A DNA stretch of 64,000 bases from Temnothorax longispinosus (taxonomy: Eukaryota > Arthropoda > Insecta > Hymenoptera > Formicidae): NCBI RefSeq assembly GCF_030848805.1, contig NC_092369.1, positions 13,491,199 through 13,555,198 on the forward strand, read 5' to 3'. Within the stretch, counting starts at the first letter, position 1, and every line of letters begins with the position of its first letter. Below are positions 12,601-26,100 of this stretch, piece by piece. Below the pieces are notes generated by a model. That model did no database searches and had not been told where the DNA came from. It saw nothing but the letters and a program-made list of their open reading frames with translations. The translations under genes and the position numbers were made by a program.

Positions 12601-15600
12601 CGACTTTCTAATTCGCCGCTGCGTTACGGGAATTGCATCTTTCATCCGACTGTCAAATATATAAGACCAACTTCATCATCAGCTTCAGTTGTAATTTAAT
12701 TATTGCTAATGTAGAAAGTTCAAAGGCTATATAATAAACAAGAGATGTTAAATTTAAAAACAAAAATAGTTTAATATATCTCTTAAAATCATAGGGACGT
12801 TTGTTTTTTATTTAACATCTCTCGATTGCTCGTTTATTAGCCTTTGAACTTTTTCTACAATTGTTTTGAAACGCGAGCTTCTCTTGATTCTTTTTATAAT
12901 TAATTAATTACTGCTGTCTCGTATTTTCTTTTTAATTAATTTAATCGTCCGTCTGTTATTTGAACTTCGTGCAAAACTCATTTGCGGGAGAAGGAAATTA
13001 TATCGTTCAGTAATATCGCGAGGCAGCAGTTTCGCTCTTGAAAATCGTGAATAGCGGTAGTTTCTGATCGGCGACCGGCAATTAGACAGGACGAATTATG
13101 CAGGTGTGCACCGGCTCTAACGATCGGTCGGTGTGTTCCGTTAGCTATAATCGCGATACGCGTCTCCATCTTATAACTGTCATATTGCACGCGTTTCGCG
13201 TCCGCATCGTCCGCATCGCAGTCCCGCTAGCAACCGGAAGTGACACCGGCGTTCCTGCGGAGCCTCTCCTACGCGGAAACACTATAACTCCTACGTTATA
13301 TAACGCGTTTATTATATCATCGTTTATCGCCGTGGACATAATAAGGAAATACTTCTTTTGCGAAAAAGTGATTTCTTTTACCGCACCGTTTGCGTTGCGT
13401 GCGTTTTATAGGTACGTGTGCTTAAGGCGCGCCTGCACTTCCGTTTGATGATCTCTTCCGAGTAACGTTCGAAGAAGAGATGCACGCGTCGCGCAAGTTA
13501 GTGTACGCGTAAGTATAGTTTCCACGAAGGATGCACCGGGCGAACCGAGCGTAAACATGTACGTAAGTGCACCCTTCCGGTGCCAAGAACCGTCGTTTTC
13601 CGTTAAGCCGGAGGTTACAGGCGCGACGTTCGGTCTTTCTCCCGGCGGGATAATCGCGGCAATTATTCGTCACACCGTCGCGTAATATAATTCAAGATAA
13701 TGGTCGCGACCGCACGGCGCGTTTGCCAGGTGTAATTAGAAAGATTTTAATAAACGTGTCCGTTACTTTCCACGCAATTAATCATTTAATGCCGCAATTC
13801 GTAATCAATCATGAGCTGATACATAACGGGCTTTAATTCGAACAAGACGTAGATTGTGAATTATATTTGTACTCTGTCCGTTATCTGAATATAATTAAGA
13901 AGACAAAGGGTTAAAAGATGAAGAAAAACGTGTCTATGATGGAGAGCAAAATAGAAACTTGGTAATTAATTTCAGGATCATACGCAAACTATACACTGAG
14001 TTTCTCAGACCTCAGTCAAATGTTTTTATAAATAAAAATGCATACTTTTTAATTTTTATTCCAGCAGAATGCCAAATACTCATTTAACTGAATTCTATAT
14101 TACAATGATCTAAAGAAATTTTTGACTGTGATTGTGAGTATTGCTTTCCAGACTTACTGTAACTTGTTTTTACAACTTGTTACTTGTTTTAGTATTGTCA
14201 ATTTGGATACTGTGAGTTCCTAAGAAAAATATTAAACTTGAAATTTTCACTGACTGTCATAAATTCATATGTGCAGTTCTAGAATTAAGCATATAATTAT
14301 ACTCATGTCAATTAAAATATAACATTGTTATTGTGATAAGGATATTAAAAATTCATATCATGCGAAATCGGAAATTCAAATGAACAAAATAATACAGTTA
14401 CGCGACTGTGCGAACCCGGCGAGACTAATGTAAGTGTCTGAACTGTGATCGAGATTACGGCCCTAGATGCATAAACAGAACGTGTCTAGCGTACCGAGCA
14501 GGAGATCCTGTCCTTAACGCGAGATCCAGGACCACTACGGACGCTTTGTAGATGACGATCGCGGGAGTTCAACACGATCTACAGAAGGCACCGCCACGTT
14601 ATCTCGTCTCGCGTGTTTCAATTATCACACAGAGTGATTTTAAAAGAAAAAACAATTAATTTTAATGGAATAACCGCGAGAGGAAAAGTCCGCGAGTAAA
14701 ATGACAGGCGATTCGCGCGACGAATTGCGTTACGTAAGGAAGTTACGTATACGGTACGTGAAGACGCGCAAGGTTACATCTGACAAGGTTGTAACCGGTA
14801 TACATCACGTAATTTATGACCCACAATCCGTTATGCGGACTACCTCCGAATATCTCGTTACGTGTGACCGGCGAAAGATTGCCTTTTTTTCGCTATCGCG
14901 CTCACTGTACTCGCTGTGCTCACTTATGTAAGATTGGAAGATTCTCTGTGGCAAATCGATAATTTGCCACTCGCTGTGCCAAAAGCATGAATTCACGAAA
15001 CAGTGATATAACGCGAGAATCGGTAGAAAACGGCTGGAGATTCCGACGAAATTGGATTAGGAAACGAAATCGTCGGCAGTTTCTCACACGCAAAGGTTTG
15101 AGAGGTATCGGGGCAATCACGATCTCGATGATCCCTTATACCCCGTTGGGAATACGAGAAACGGTATAAGAGCAATCCGGCAGACGAACAACGCTCTGAA
15201 GAAATTGTTCGTGCCGGGATACCTGAGTAATTGTCGCGACCTTGGAAAAACGTGCGAATTGTGTGAGCCGAAGGTTATCCAAAAAGTATTCGATCAATAC
15301 CTATTGTCCGCGGGAAGATAGTATCCCCGGAAGATATTTATCGGGCTCGATGATACTACGCGAAACTTTTTATAAGTAAATAACGTTGCGAACGGGATCG
15401 ATATTGAATAGAAGAAGATTGCTCGGTGAAAACGTAACTTCAAATCTGATCCCGTAAACGTGATTGCTGTGTGGCTGATGGATGGATTTCAATCCAGCCT
15501 TACTCCACAAACGTTCCCTACAATCGTTTTGATTCGAGAAACGGTACATACGAAACTCGGGTAACGTAGCGATTCGGTTTCCAGAAAACGGTACCGCCGC

Positions 15601-18600
15601 AAAGTTGTGCCTTTATCGCGCGTTCACACGGCACGTTCTGTTATATCGTTTGGTCGAAATCCGGTGTGCTGAACAGTTAAATGAATGGCCGAAAGGCAAC
15701 GCGAGCCGGGGGCCGGAAGGAAGTGGCAATTTAGTAATCATCCGGACTGCGAAATTAGACGGCCGAAAGTGGAGGAGGTCCGATCTACTTTCGTGCTTTC
15801 GAGACAACGCCGCGCCGGATCTATCTTTCCTCGTCAGGGGTTTGTCCTTGCCGACGCGAACAAAGGCACTGATTGCCCGCTCGGTTCTCGCGATGCTTAT
15901 CCGCGAATCAACGCGTCGCATCGCATCGCGCCGCGGCCCTGGCCGGCTCTCTCGTTATCTCTTCGCGATTTCCTCGCTACTCGACCTCCCATCGACGACC
16001 CCATCCGCCGTTTAACTCTTCGAAGCACGGATATTGCGTAATTAAAAGAATTAACAGTTAACGTTGCACAGAGGCTCTTGTGAATAAAAAAAATCTTTGT
16101 CCATATTGACTGCACGATTTCTTTCTTATGATGCAAATTAACATGCTATCGTGCAATAAAAAATTGACGCCAATTAATAATGGAACATTCAATTTCATAT
16201 GGCTCATTGCTGGCCATTAAAATTGCTATAATGGAAATAACGCGTCATATCGGATCGAAACTTATAGAATGGATAGGTCATGGTAAATATAGACATCAGA
16301 TTTTAATATAAAAATGAGCTGAACATTTAAACATGTACCCCATATATCATAAATAATCTGCCATATAAATATCATCACTTTAATATCTCGTGTCTTTCTT
16401 GGAATGCAATTTTAATGATCAGCAATATATATTATGAGTGCTTTTCATTTATATGTCTTTTAACGACACTTGTGTCAGTTTAGATTAGCTCAATTAAAGC
16501 TATAAATAACAATAATAAATTACAATAAAATACAATAATTGGAAAATATTTATCATACGTACAAGTCAACGCACGCAGTAAGTTCCGAATAACTTAAAAA
16601 CAAATTTATTTTCATGTTTATGGTAAAAAGAATGTACATTTATATCTAATTAAAAACAGTTTTTAAAACCACAATTTTGTTTAAGTCTATTTTTTTAATC
16701 TTTTAACTTATTACCAGCAGAATTAGAGTCAGAGACTTGCGTGATAATGATACTTATATTAAATAAAAAGCAGAAACAGTCGAAATTAATTTGTATCAAA
16801 AACTCGTGTCGCTAAATCATTCATTATCATTTTCGGTGTGATAGCCGCGCATGATCGCACACTTGCGTAGCATCGCGAGAAATTGAAAAACGAAGACTCC
16901 TTTTTTTCCAACATCGAACGATTCCCGCAGCCTTGGCGCGATCGACTCGCTTCGGTGCATCTTCGTACTCGTCGCGGACTCCGAAGGTACTTTTATATCC
17001 GCCTTCAACGGCGGTTCTACAGTCGCTGCACGCCCTATCATTCGTTACGCTGCCAGCCACGTCGGGTCGCTTATTTTGAATAATAGTAAATCGACGCCGG
17101 ACGCCCCGCCGCGGACGTTTCCGTCTCTTCGCGAAGGTTCTTCGACGGTTGCGGTCTGACAACCTTGACGCCCGGGCGTCATCCTTACACGGGGAGGAGA
17201 TTCCTTGCTCTGGTTGTCGTTCACAATGGCGTGCGGAAAACGACCGTTGAAGTAAAGCGATAGATCGGTAATCCTTTTCCGGATGCTTAACTCTTTCACT
17301 GTCCCTTGTGATACACTGGAGTAACATCAAATGCCCATGTATGATACATGAGTTTTATTTTTGGGACGATCATGCGTCAGGATCACTGATCCTTATATTT
17401 CATATCTCTCTTTTAGAATTTACAGCATTTAGGTTTTGTATTTCAAAGCTTCTTCTAGAAATATTTCTACGTTAACATTACAAAATAAATATTTCAATAT
17501 AAAGTTTGATTATTACACGATAAAACTTTGGCTTAAAGTTTTACATTACTTTACAAAAGTGACTTTTTTGTTATCTTTGGAGAATGAAATTTTGTATTCA
17601 CTAGTATAATAAATGTCTTCATCATAATCTTCATCATATAACCAGAAATCTTCATCGCTGTGTTCTTATAATAATTTAGAATTTGAACAAGTTTCTCACC
17701 AGTATGTTTTCTTCTAGCCATTATAACAGCTCTCCTTCTTTATTAAATAGTAATTTGAAATTTTAAGATTAAAATCTTAGAACCGTAAAATAATAAGCAT
17801 AGTCTAACATATCGACTTCTGCAAGGACATTTTTCCTAAAAAATTTTTAATTGTAGCTGAAAATATTAGGGTTTAACCTTTAATATATAATAAAAAAACA
17901 ACTGACAGGACATTGACGGGACATTAATTATTATTGTACACAAGAAAACACAATGATTGGTTTGTACAATTACTATCTAGTTATTGTGTAATGTGTATAC
18001 CCCTCGTCCTACATATTTCGCGCGATGCGTTGGTGGCGGCCTTCGTAACGACGAATACCCATTGTTCGAATTACGTTCGCTTTTTATTTTCAGAAGGCCG
18101 TCTCTCTTGAACGAGTGTGGGATATAGAAGTTTTAATAACGTGATACTCAAAATACATTAAAGCAGTTACGGCTAACTAAGGACCCCTTTTCACGCATCA
18201 AAAATTTAAAAAATATTTTATCTATTTTTCGTCTATATATCTCGTTTCATCAAATTATTTTGTTTTTACATTTTGCGTAATTTGATAATTTTTCACGCAC
18301 AATAATAATTATTTCTGGCACACGTACATCTGATAAATTCGCCACTAAACGCGTCTAAAACCTCAATCAATAATAAACATCGCGAAGAGCATCGCGCGAC
18401 GCCGATATTAATTGCACGCCGCACTCCGCGCCGGAATTATCGCCGCGCGTGTACGGCGCAATTACTTCGATTTACTATCCGAGGTCGGCGGTGCGCAGCG
18501 TGGAGATTCCTGCGTGCAGTGATATTTCCGTCGACGCCATTCGTCACACAAGACCTCGCGTTCCCACTCTCGGCGCAATCGCTTGCCCAGCGTTAAACTC

Positions 18601-21600
18601 CTCGCTCCGGCCGATTTACCGTGTCGACGTGATGTTCATTCAATTATTAATGACCCTTGCAGTCGCGTCTGTTTCTAGTCACGGCGAAATCGCGAGGGAT
18701 CATTGAGAAAGAAGCCAACGATTGATTGTCAGGATTGGTCCCAAGGTCTTTCGCATGCCTCCCCGCGTTTCGTGAGAATCCATCGCTCATCTCTCGCACA
18801 AAAGAAATTTATATCGTGGATCTATTATCTTATATTTTAATCGACAGATACGTTCGCGCGCACGCGCGCCAATTAGGTACTCCACCCAGGACGCGGTAAT
18901 CGATGCTTCAATGTGATCGTATCCTCAATTTATTTCAATTTAAGTTGCTTGTTTTACTTTTTTTAGTACCTCAGTGCGAAGAGTAAAACGGAAAAAAGTA
19001 ATTGATGAATTGTTGTATATTAAAATAATAGATAAACCTTGACTCTAGATCTAGATATCCTAGATCAAGATATATAACAAAGGAAATACAAATAAAGATT
19101 GAAGAGCAACATAATAAGAATGTTAACTAATAAAAAGTAATATCAATAAAGTATTAAATATAATAAAATAATTTTCAAAGGAAAATTTGTATTTCTATAA
19201 AGTTAGGACATCGTAGGAAACAGAGACGTCGAACAGAGTGCTGTTCGACACGATGGTTTCGCGCGATTCTATAACGGCTCCGCTCATCCAAATTGATTCT
19301 TACGCAAACGGCGTCTGGCCATGTGCCGCGGACGTGTGGCACAGATGAATTGTCGTGGATTCCACACATAAGGTATACCGTTATCGGTTCGGACATTCTG
19401 AAGTAAACGGAACGGTATATCCCCCCCGGCGCGCGGTGCGGCCCCGAACGCGCGATTCTTTTGCGCGCGTTGAACTCACTCGTATACCTTCCCATCCGTC
19501 CCTCATTGCGAATGCCGTGAATCCTTCGACAATATCCCCGCGTATACCTGTTCCCTGTGATCGAAGATCCTGGTTAAATGGCGCGATAGCGTCCCTAATT
19601 CTGACGGCCGTTTGTCGACACCTCGGAGCTTCCGGGGAGAAACGCGGCGGACCGTAACGCGGATCGATGCCCGCGAATCTCCCCCTCGATCAGGCACACA
19701 ATCGCTCGGACGATCGCTTCACAACCGATTCATTGGCCTCCACCACCCGGATTACCCGTGACTTACATCGCGGACCGAACGATGATACCGTGACGAAAAA
19801 AACAAAGCGGCGTCTAAGCTGTGGGAACGCAATGTTACCACTATATCGTCTGCATCGACGAGATTAAGATCAAGGAGGTAGTCTATAATATTATTCCTAT
19901 GAAAAACTTTCTGAATTTGAGAAATGCAAAAGTAAGAAAGAAATGCAAAAAATATATAAAAATCTAATAAATTTTTGCAACAATTATGAAATATTATCCT
20001 CAAAATTTAAACTGTAAATCAAAACAAAAATAATACATTGTTATCATGTTTAAAAAAAAAAAAAAACATTACATTGATAAAGAGATCCCTTTTAAAACAT
20101 TAAATCGGAGGAGAAGACTTCCTACAACTTCAATCCTTCAATCTTCAATGGATCGAAGAAATATTTTAATTGGTCGAGACTAACGGGACCGCAACCGTTA
20201 ACTAACTTACGGACTATCGTAATTGCACGTGTCAGGTGTTGATTTTCGCGGGTAAATGGATTGCGAAAACCGATCGGAATAAATTCGCGGGTAACGGGAT
20301 ACCGGGAGACGAAAGGGGAACCGCCGTCGCCGCCGCGCCGCGTCGGTTGACCGTTTAACGATTCTGCAATCGTCATTAGGCAGGATCATTTATAACCTCC
20401 TGCTCTTATCCTATTTACGGTCGTACCTACCGTAACGCTGCCCGCCGGGTCATTGGCGGTAATTGCCGATTTACAAGCGTGCGGTCGCAAGCGGGACGAG
20501 CGACGCGGCGCGCAAACACATTATACGTGTTCGGGCATATTCACCGGTCGCTATATTACGGAAAGGAACTTATCACCCAAGGTCAATGAAGTCAACGGTA
20601 ACCAGTTAAGTTTATTACCACATCCGAATTAACATGAGGCTCGAGAGTGAAGAGCGTAACTGCGAGCATCGTAACGCGCGTCTCTCCAATCTGCGAACCA
20701 AGAGCTCTAATCGCGACACATTAATATAGCAATTTTACAACATTCTAATTTCAACATATCGTTCTATTAATTATCGTTCGATAATTATTTGTACTACTTC
20801 GTTGACTTAATTATTGCTTGAATTGTTTGCCGAAGGTATATACGTTTTGAGGAGTGGAATCCGACTATCGATCTAACGCAACATTAGCAGTGCTTCTTAA
20901 TTGTCGCTTAAAAGAAGATATACAGGTCGAGAAGAAAACTGCCGCTTGAACGTAATGATCAATTTGTTATCTCGGCTAAGACACGGACAAGAAAAATAGA
21001 ACGGATGGCTGTATCTCTAGAAAAAAGTCACCGAGTCATCACGTCTAATTTATCGGAGGCATCGGATTGATCGCCGACCGTGACATAAGTGCGCCGTAAT
21101 GATAAAGTCAGATTAAAAGATAATGATGTCGAATCAACGGTAAAGCGTGAAGTACATTAGCCGCCTTGTACATCGTATTAATGGTACGTAAAGTTAAGCG
21201 AATAACTAATCCGACGCAACGGATCGTAAGATCGATCGACGGAGATAGGTCATGATAAATGACGACGTACGAAGCTTCGCCTATGGCCGCGAATAATTTT
21301 CCATAGTCCTCTTCCCATAAAAAAAAATTCCGACCACGTAGACAAGACAAATTATCACGAATTGTCGCTCTGATCGCTCTGATCGTGAAAGATATCGATT
21401 GCTCACTAGCAATCACTGTCATTCGCGCAAAAATCTTGCAAAAACAGAAAGTCGTTTCGCGCAGGCGACATATTAACCGATTCAACTGGCTGGATTTCTT
21501 AGAATTAAAATAAAATAAAAGTAATAAAACTCGCTAGTTCCACGTACAATTACGTCTTCTGAAGAAGCGTCAAAACAATGTAACGCTAATCAATAGAAAT

Positions 21601-22709
21601 ATCCCTAATTAGAGATTTCTTTTTGATAATCCTTCCTTATAATTATACCGATGCGATAACACCCGTGGCCTTTAATTATCGCGCACTAACGAGTCTGGCG
21701 ACAACTTTATCCCGCATGAACACGACGGCGGTGTGAAAAATTCCTCGGGGACGTAAGAAGACGACGCGACGTATTCAAATGTAACGCAGAGCGCGTTAAA
21801 CACGGACAATCCAATTCGCACGACCTGGATTTTTTTTCACGCCGCATCGCACAACTGCGTGTCCTCTATTATATCAATCCGACGTATTCTTATCAAAAAT
21901 TAAGCGATCTGTAAGTGCTGCTTACGCGTATGTTCGTTAGAGAGATTTGTCTGCCTCTGACAAATTGGAAACTTACGCGATCGTTCACTTTCTGCAAAAT
22001 ATTTTCTACTCCGTGATTTTAGAATGTTTATGAAATAGGAGAGCGCGTCCAATTAAGATCGTAATTTTTTTTCTAGCGAAAAATGATTTCTACGAGAACT
22101 CGTTTTTAATGAGCTTTTAATGTACGTCGGTCAATTGTATCAGCAAAATAATCTGCTTTTTAATGCTTCAAATTCTTTATGGTGTATTTATTTAATAAAA
22201 GTAAGTAAATAAAAGTAAGTAAATAAAGTAAAGTAATGAGCATTTAATAAGATGGAAGACGGAGGAATAAGGATAGAGTGCTGTGGCGATTAAATCTTTT
22301 AGCGTGGTGATCGGCACGACCAGGCTGCATATATGGAAACGCGATTGCAGGTATTGTAATGCATGTGAGAATAAAATAGTTTCGTCCTCCGCGAGAGCGA
22401 ACGAACGTTCGCATATGCGAAGGTAGCAGCGAAAAAAAAATGCTTTCTTCGAAGGCGCGGTTTCTCCTCGAGAGTGCAGAAACAACGGTTTGAGAAGCAC
22501 TAAACAATGCTCTACTCGATCCCGACAGTGATAGCGCCTTACAATGCAATAATCGGAATGCAAATCTCACCAAAACAACCAAAAAAGGACTGCAAGTGCA
22601 AAGTGCAAAATACGAATTTGGAATATTATGTTGGTTTATAGATTTCTAATATAACTTTATGAAATGAGTGATAAAAGAAATGTTGAAAGTATATGTATAG
22701 TAATAAAAC

Positions 22710-22773
<64 letters not shown>

Positions 22774-23076
22774 AACTGGTTATAATTATACTTATATTAT
22801 AATAATTCGTTTACTCATTTATTATGATGTGATTAACTTAAAGATGAAAAAAAGATATGTAAAGTAAGTGTAAGTATCGTACACGTAAAAACAGTACATT
22901 TAATATAAATATTTAAATGCGTAAATACTAAATAATTATAAGTAAGAAACGAAGAAATAAGCTGTCACTGAAAAGAAATTAGATTATCTACGTCACAAGA
23001 GAATGTCTACGTCTGTATAGATACTATATAGATAATTGTAGAAAAAATCGAACTATAACTTAATTTGTAACGATCC

Positions 23077-23117
<41 letters not shown>

Positions 23118-26100
23118 CCCTCCCTCCCCCCTCTCTCTCTCTCTCAGTGTAAAACAAATTGGTTCTAAATCGTTAAGAGCAAACGAGTGGAGATGCCTTA
23201 CGGTGGCAGCTATATGAAGCGCACATTTGAATTAATCATTTGAAGAGCGCATGAGCATCAATAAATGCAGCCAGTAATGAACCAGTAATGAGCTTAAAAG
23301 AAATGAGTCTGCGAATTTTAATAGCTTGTAATTTAAACCGATTTAATATATGTGTAGTGAGCCAATCTGCGCATACTCAAATCAATCTTATGCAAATGCA
23401 AGAATTTACGTGCAAATATAACGTTACTTTAAATTTAAACAAGAATTAATTATGTAGAATATTAAAGGTGTTTGTCTTTAAAATTTAAATCAAAACATTT
23501 GAATTAAATCTAAAGATTTTATCAATAATATTATTAAAATTAAAATATTAAAGTGTTAAGATAATTAAGGATAACTCTCCAAAATTTAACTGAATTCTTA
23601 GTAAAAAAATTAATTGTATGTGTGTATCTAGCAACATACGTATATATAAATAGTAAATTTAATTATAATTACGTGAGAATCTCATAACGGAGCATTTGGA
23701 AATATTCAATAAAAGCTTGTTTGCATGTCGCATCAAGAAACAAGCCTGTCTACAGGTTGGATCATGAAGCAGTTAGAAAGTAAATTAGCCTGCAGATATA
23801 ACTTAAGATCATCAGCATAAAGCAGCGCATAAACGTGTTCAAGAATAGGCGCCAAATCATTTGTAAAGAGAACAAACGGAAAGTAATAATAATATGATGT
23901 GCAAGACACGTGCCTAGTTTCTTATCAGGGCAGAACGGAACAATTTCATTTTCCTCCATCTCCCCGGTGCGGCGGAACAAACGACAAAAAGTAAAAGTCC
24001 GAAAGCGCCCGCGGCCGCTTCAACGGAGACTTTCGATTCATCATTGTCACGAGGAAAATAGTATGTTCGTCCCGCTCATTAATCGTCATCTCGTGAAGCA
24101 TCTAGAGGTATTTGAGGGATTACGAGTTTGCAGTCTACTTGACTGGAATATTGAGCTGATTTGCGTCAAAGAGTGCAGCTTAATATGCTTATTTCAAACA
24201 CTTGTCACATTAATATTATACGGAGATATTCTTAGCCGAGTTACTTCAATATCTAATAAAAAACTCATCTAATAATAAAAAATATTACTCTCATTTTCAC
24301 GCGCAACTTTTCCTTCTTAAGAGAATCGCGGCGGATCCGATATAGCGGATTCTCGCGCAGAATCGAGACGAGTTTGCGAAGGCAGGTTTTGCGATTTGCG
24401 ATAAGCAAGTAAAGGCGAGTCCGCATCGACGGTGCATTTCCGCCGATACGATGGGTGAAATTTGACTTGCGGTCGCTTGACCGCGTGAAGTAAAAGGCTG
24501 AAAGTGTCCGCCGCCAAGTGCACGCCGTGCACGGCGCGGCGGGGACTTTCGATTCGCGTCGATGTGCCATCATGCCGCGGCGGATATCGCGATGCACGAT
24601 ATGGTGTGCACGCTCGTCGTTCGTCCCGGTTATAATCGTCATCTCGTTTCATGCCGTTTATATCTCGTATCACTCTTTCTCCGTTCCTCCCGCCGTACCG
24701 TGCGCGCGGCTCCGCTCCTTTCCACATGAGAATCTAGGTCGCACGGCTGCGTTCACCTTCCAGCAAAAGCAATGTCTTCCAAGGAAGGTCGTCGCTCGAT
24801 CCCGTCTGGAAAGACTCTCTTCCGAACGACGACGCTTTTCCCTTTCGTTAAAATTATCCGCCCGTCAGCTGGATTAATTGCTCTCCCCGATCTCGCTGAC
24901 GTAAGAAAAATCTGTAGCCGGTCGGAGATTCCGACGGTGAGGCGGATACAAAGATATTCCTTTCGTTCTTATTAACTATTAATATATGATCCTTGAAAAG
25001 CGTTTAAATAATTCTCTTCGCCTATTAATTATCGCTGCGACGGTATCGCTCATTTTTTAGTTAATTTATATAACGAACAAATTTATCTAATGATTTTGCA
25101 GCGATTATCTATCTACAAAATTACCGAAAAATTTTTAAACTTACATATTCCAAGCTTGTTTTTCGATGTAATTTCAACATTGATAAGAGATCAATATTTA
25201 AATTATGTGATTAAATGTCAAGGGCAGATAAAGTCTCGAGATAATCTTCGGGTACACGTATCCAAATGAGTGACTGATTGATTGAGGCACGGAGGTAATT
25301 AGCCCGAGTAATTAATTGAGCCTCTGTGTCGGGCGTTAAGAAAGTATATACGAGAGGTCGATTACTTTCTATAGTAATTACGTTTATTTCCAAACCGTTA
25401 TACTTCGTTACCACAAGCATCCCATCTCGAATCATTGTCATCAGGCGGTATTGTGCCGTCATTAGAAAGTGCGCGTCGTGTGGAAAGCGTCCACTTTTAT
25501 CTGATTATCCGGCAATTTGGCTTTACGAGGGGGAACTGCGCGCGATGCGATTTTTCCGCGGGAGAAAATTCGCGCCGCGTGACGCGTTCGAGACGACCGA
25601 GCGAGGAAGAAACAGAGCAGATGAAACAGTGAGGTGTATCGCGAATTCCTTCCGATTCCGCGTACGCGAGATCAACGGTCTAATTGATTCGCCCTAATTA
25701 GTTGTCGTCGCTGTCGAGACGGTTAGAAAGTAAGTTCTCGCAAGTTGTACTCACACGTCGGCGGCTGTTGAGGTATCTGGGCTGCGTGTGTGCTGCTACC
25801 GCTGTGCCTCGTTATTGTGATCTGAAAATAGGGGAAAGGCGATGTTTTAGATCTTCTCGCTTAATAAGATAGGATTGTTAGCGCTGACTTAGCCGCGCTA
25901 TTGCCTCGTGTTAAGCCGGTCGGTGGTGAGCGTATCGCGCGAAACGCAATTAGAATAGCGCAACGCACACGATATTGTAACACGAGTGTAACACGCGTGG
26001 CGCAAGTACTTAAAATACCTGACGCTTAAGTAAGAACTCATGCTTACAAGCTTCGGAAAGTTCCCTCAAGGCTGCCTCCTAAGGTACGACCGGCGAGATT

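Larger units (their letters stand above)
6627..25754. other. 19.1-kb intron of the ZP gene
   Basis: AT-rich DNA alternating with CpG-rich patches (8.3-8.6, 9.8-10.5, 11.8-12.4, 15.6-16.0, 19.2-19.8, 24.3-24.9 kb). Open frames of 60-136 codons occur in the CpG patches, usually on both strands at once, and none shows a recognisable domain. A MITE, the piggyBac-like remnant and two microsatellites are listed separately. Confidence 0.65.

Noticed and set aside
22664..22867. poly Tyr-Ile open frame
   Set aside because: It is produced entirely by the TA microsatellite.
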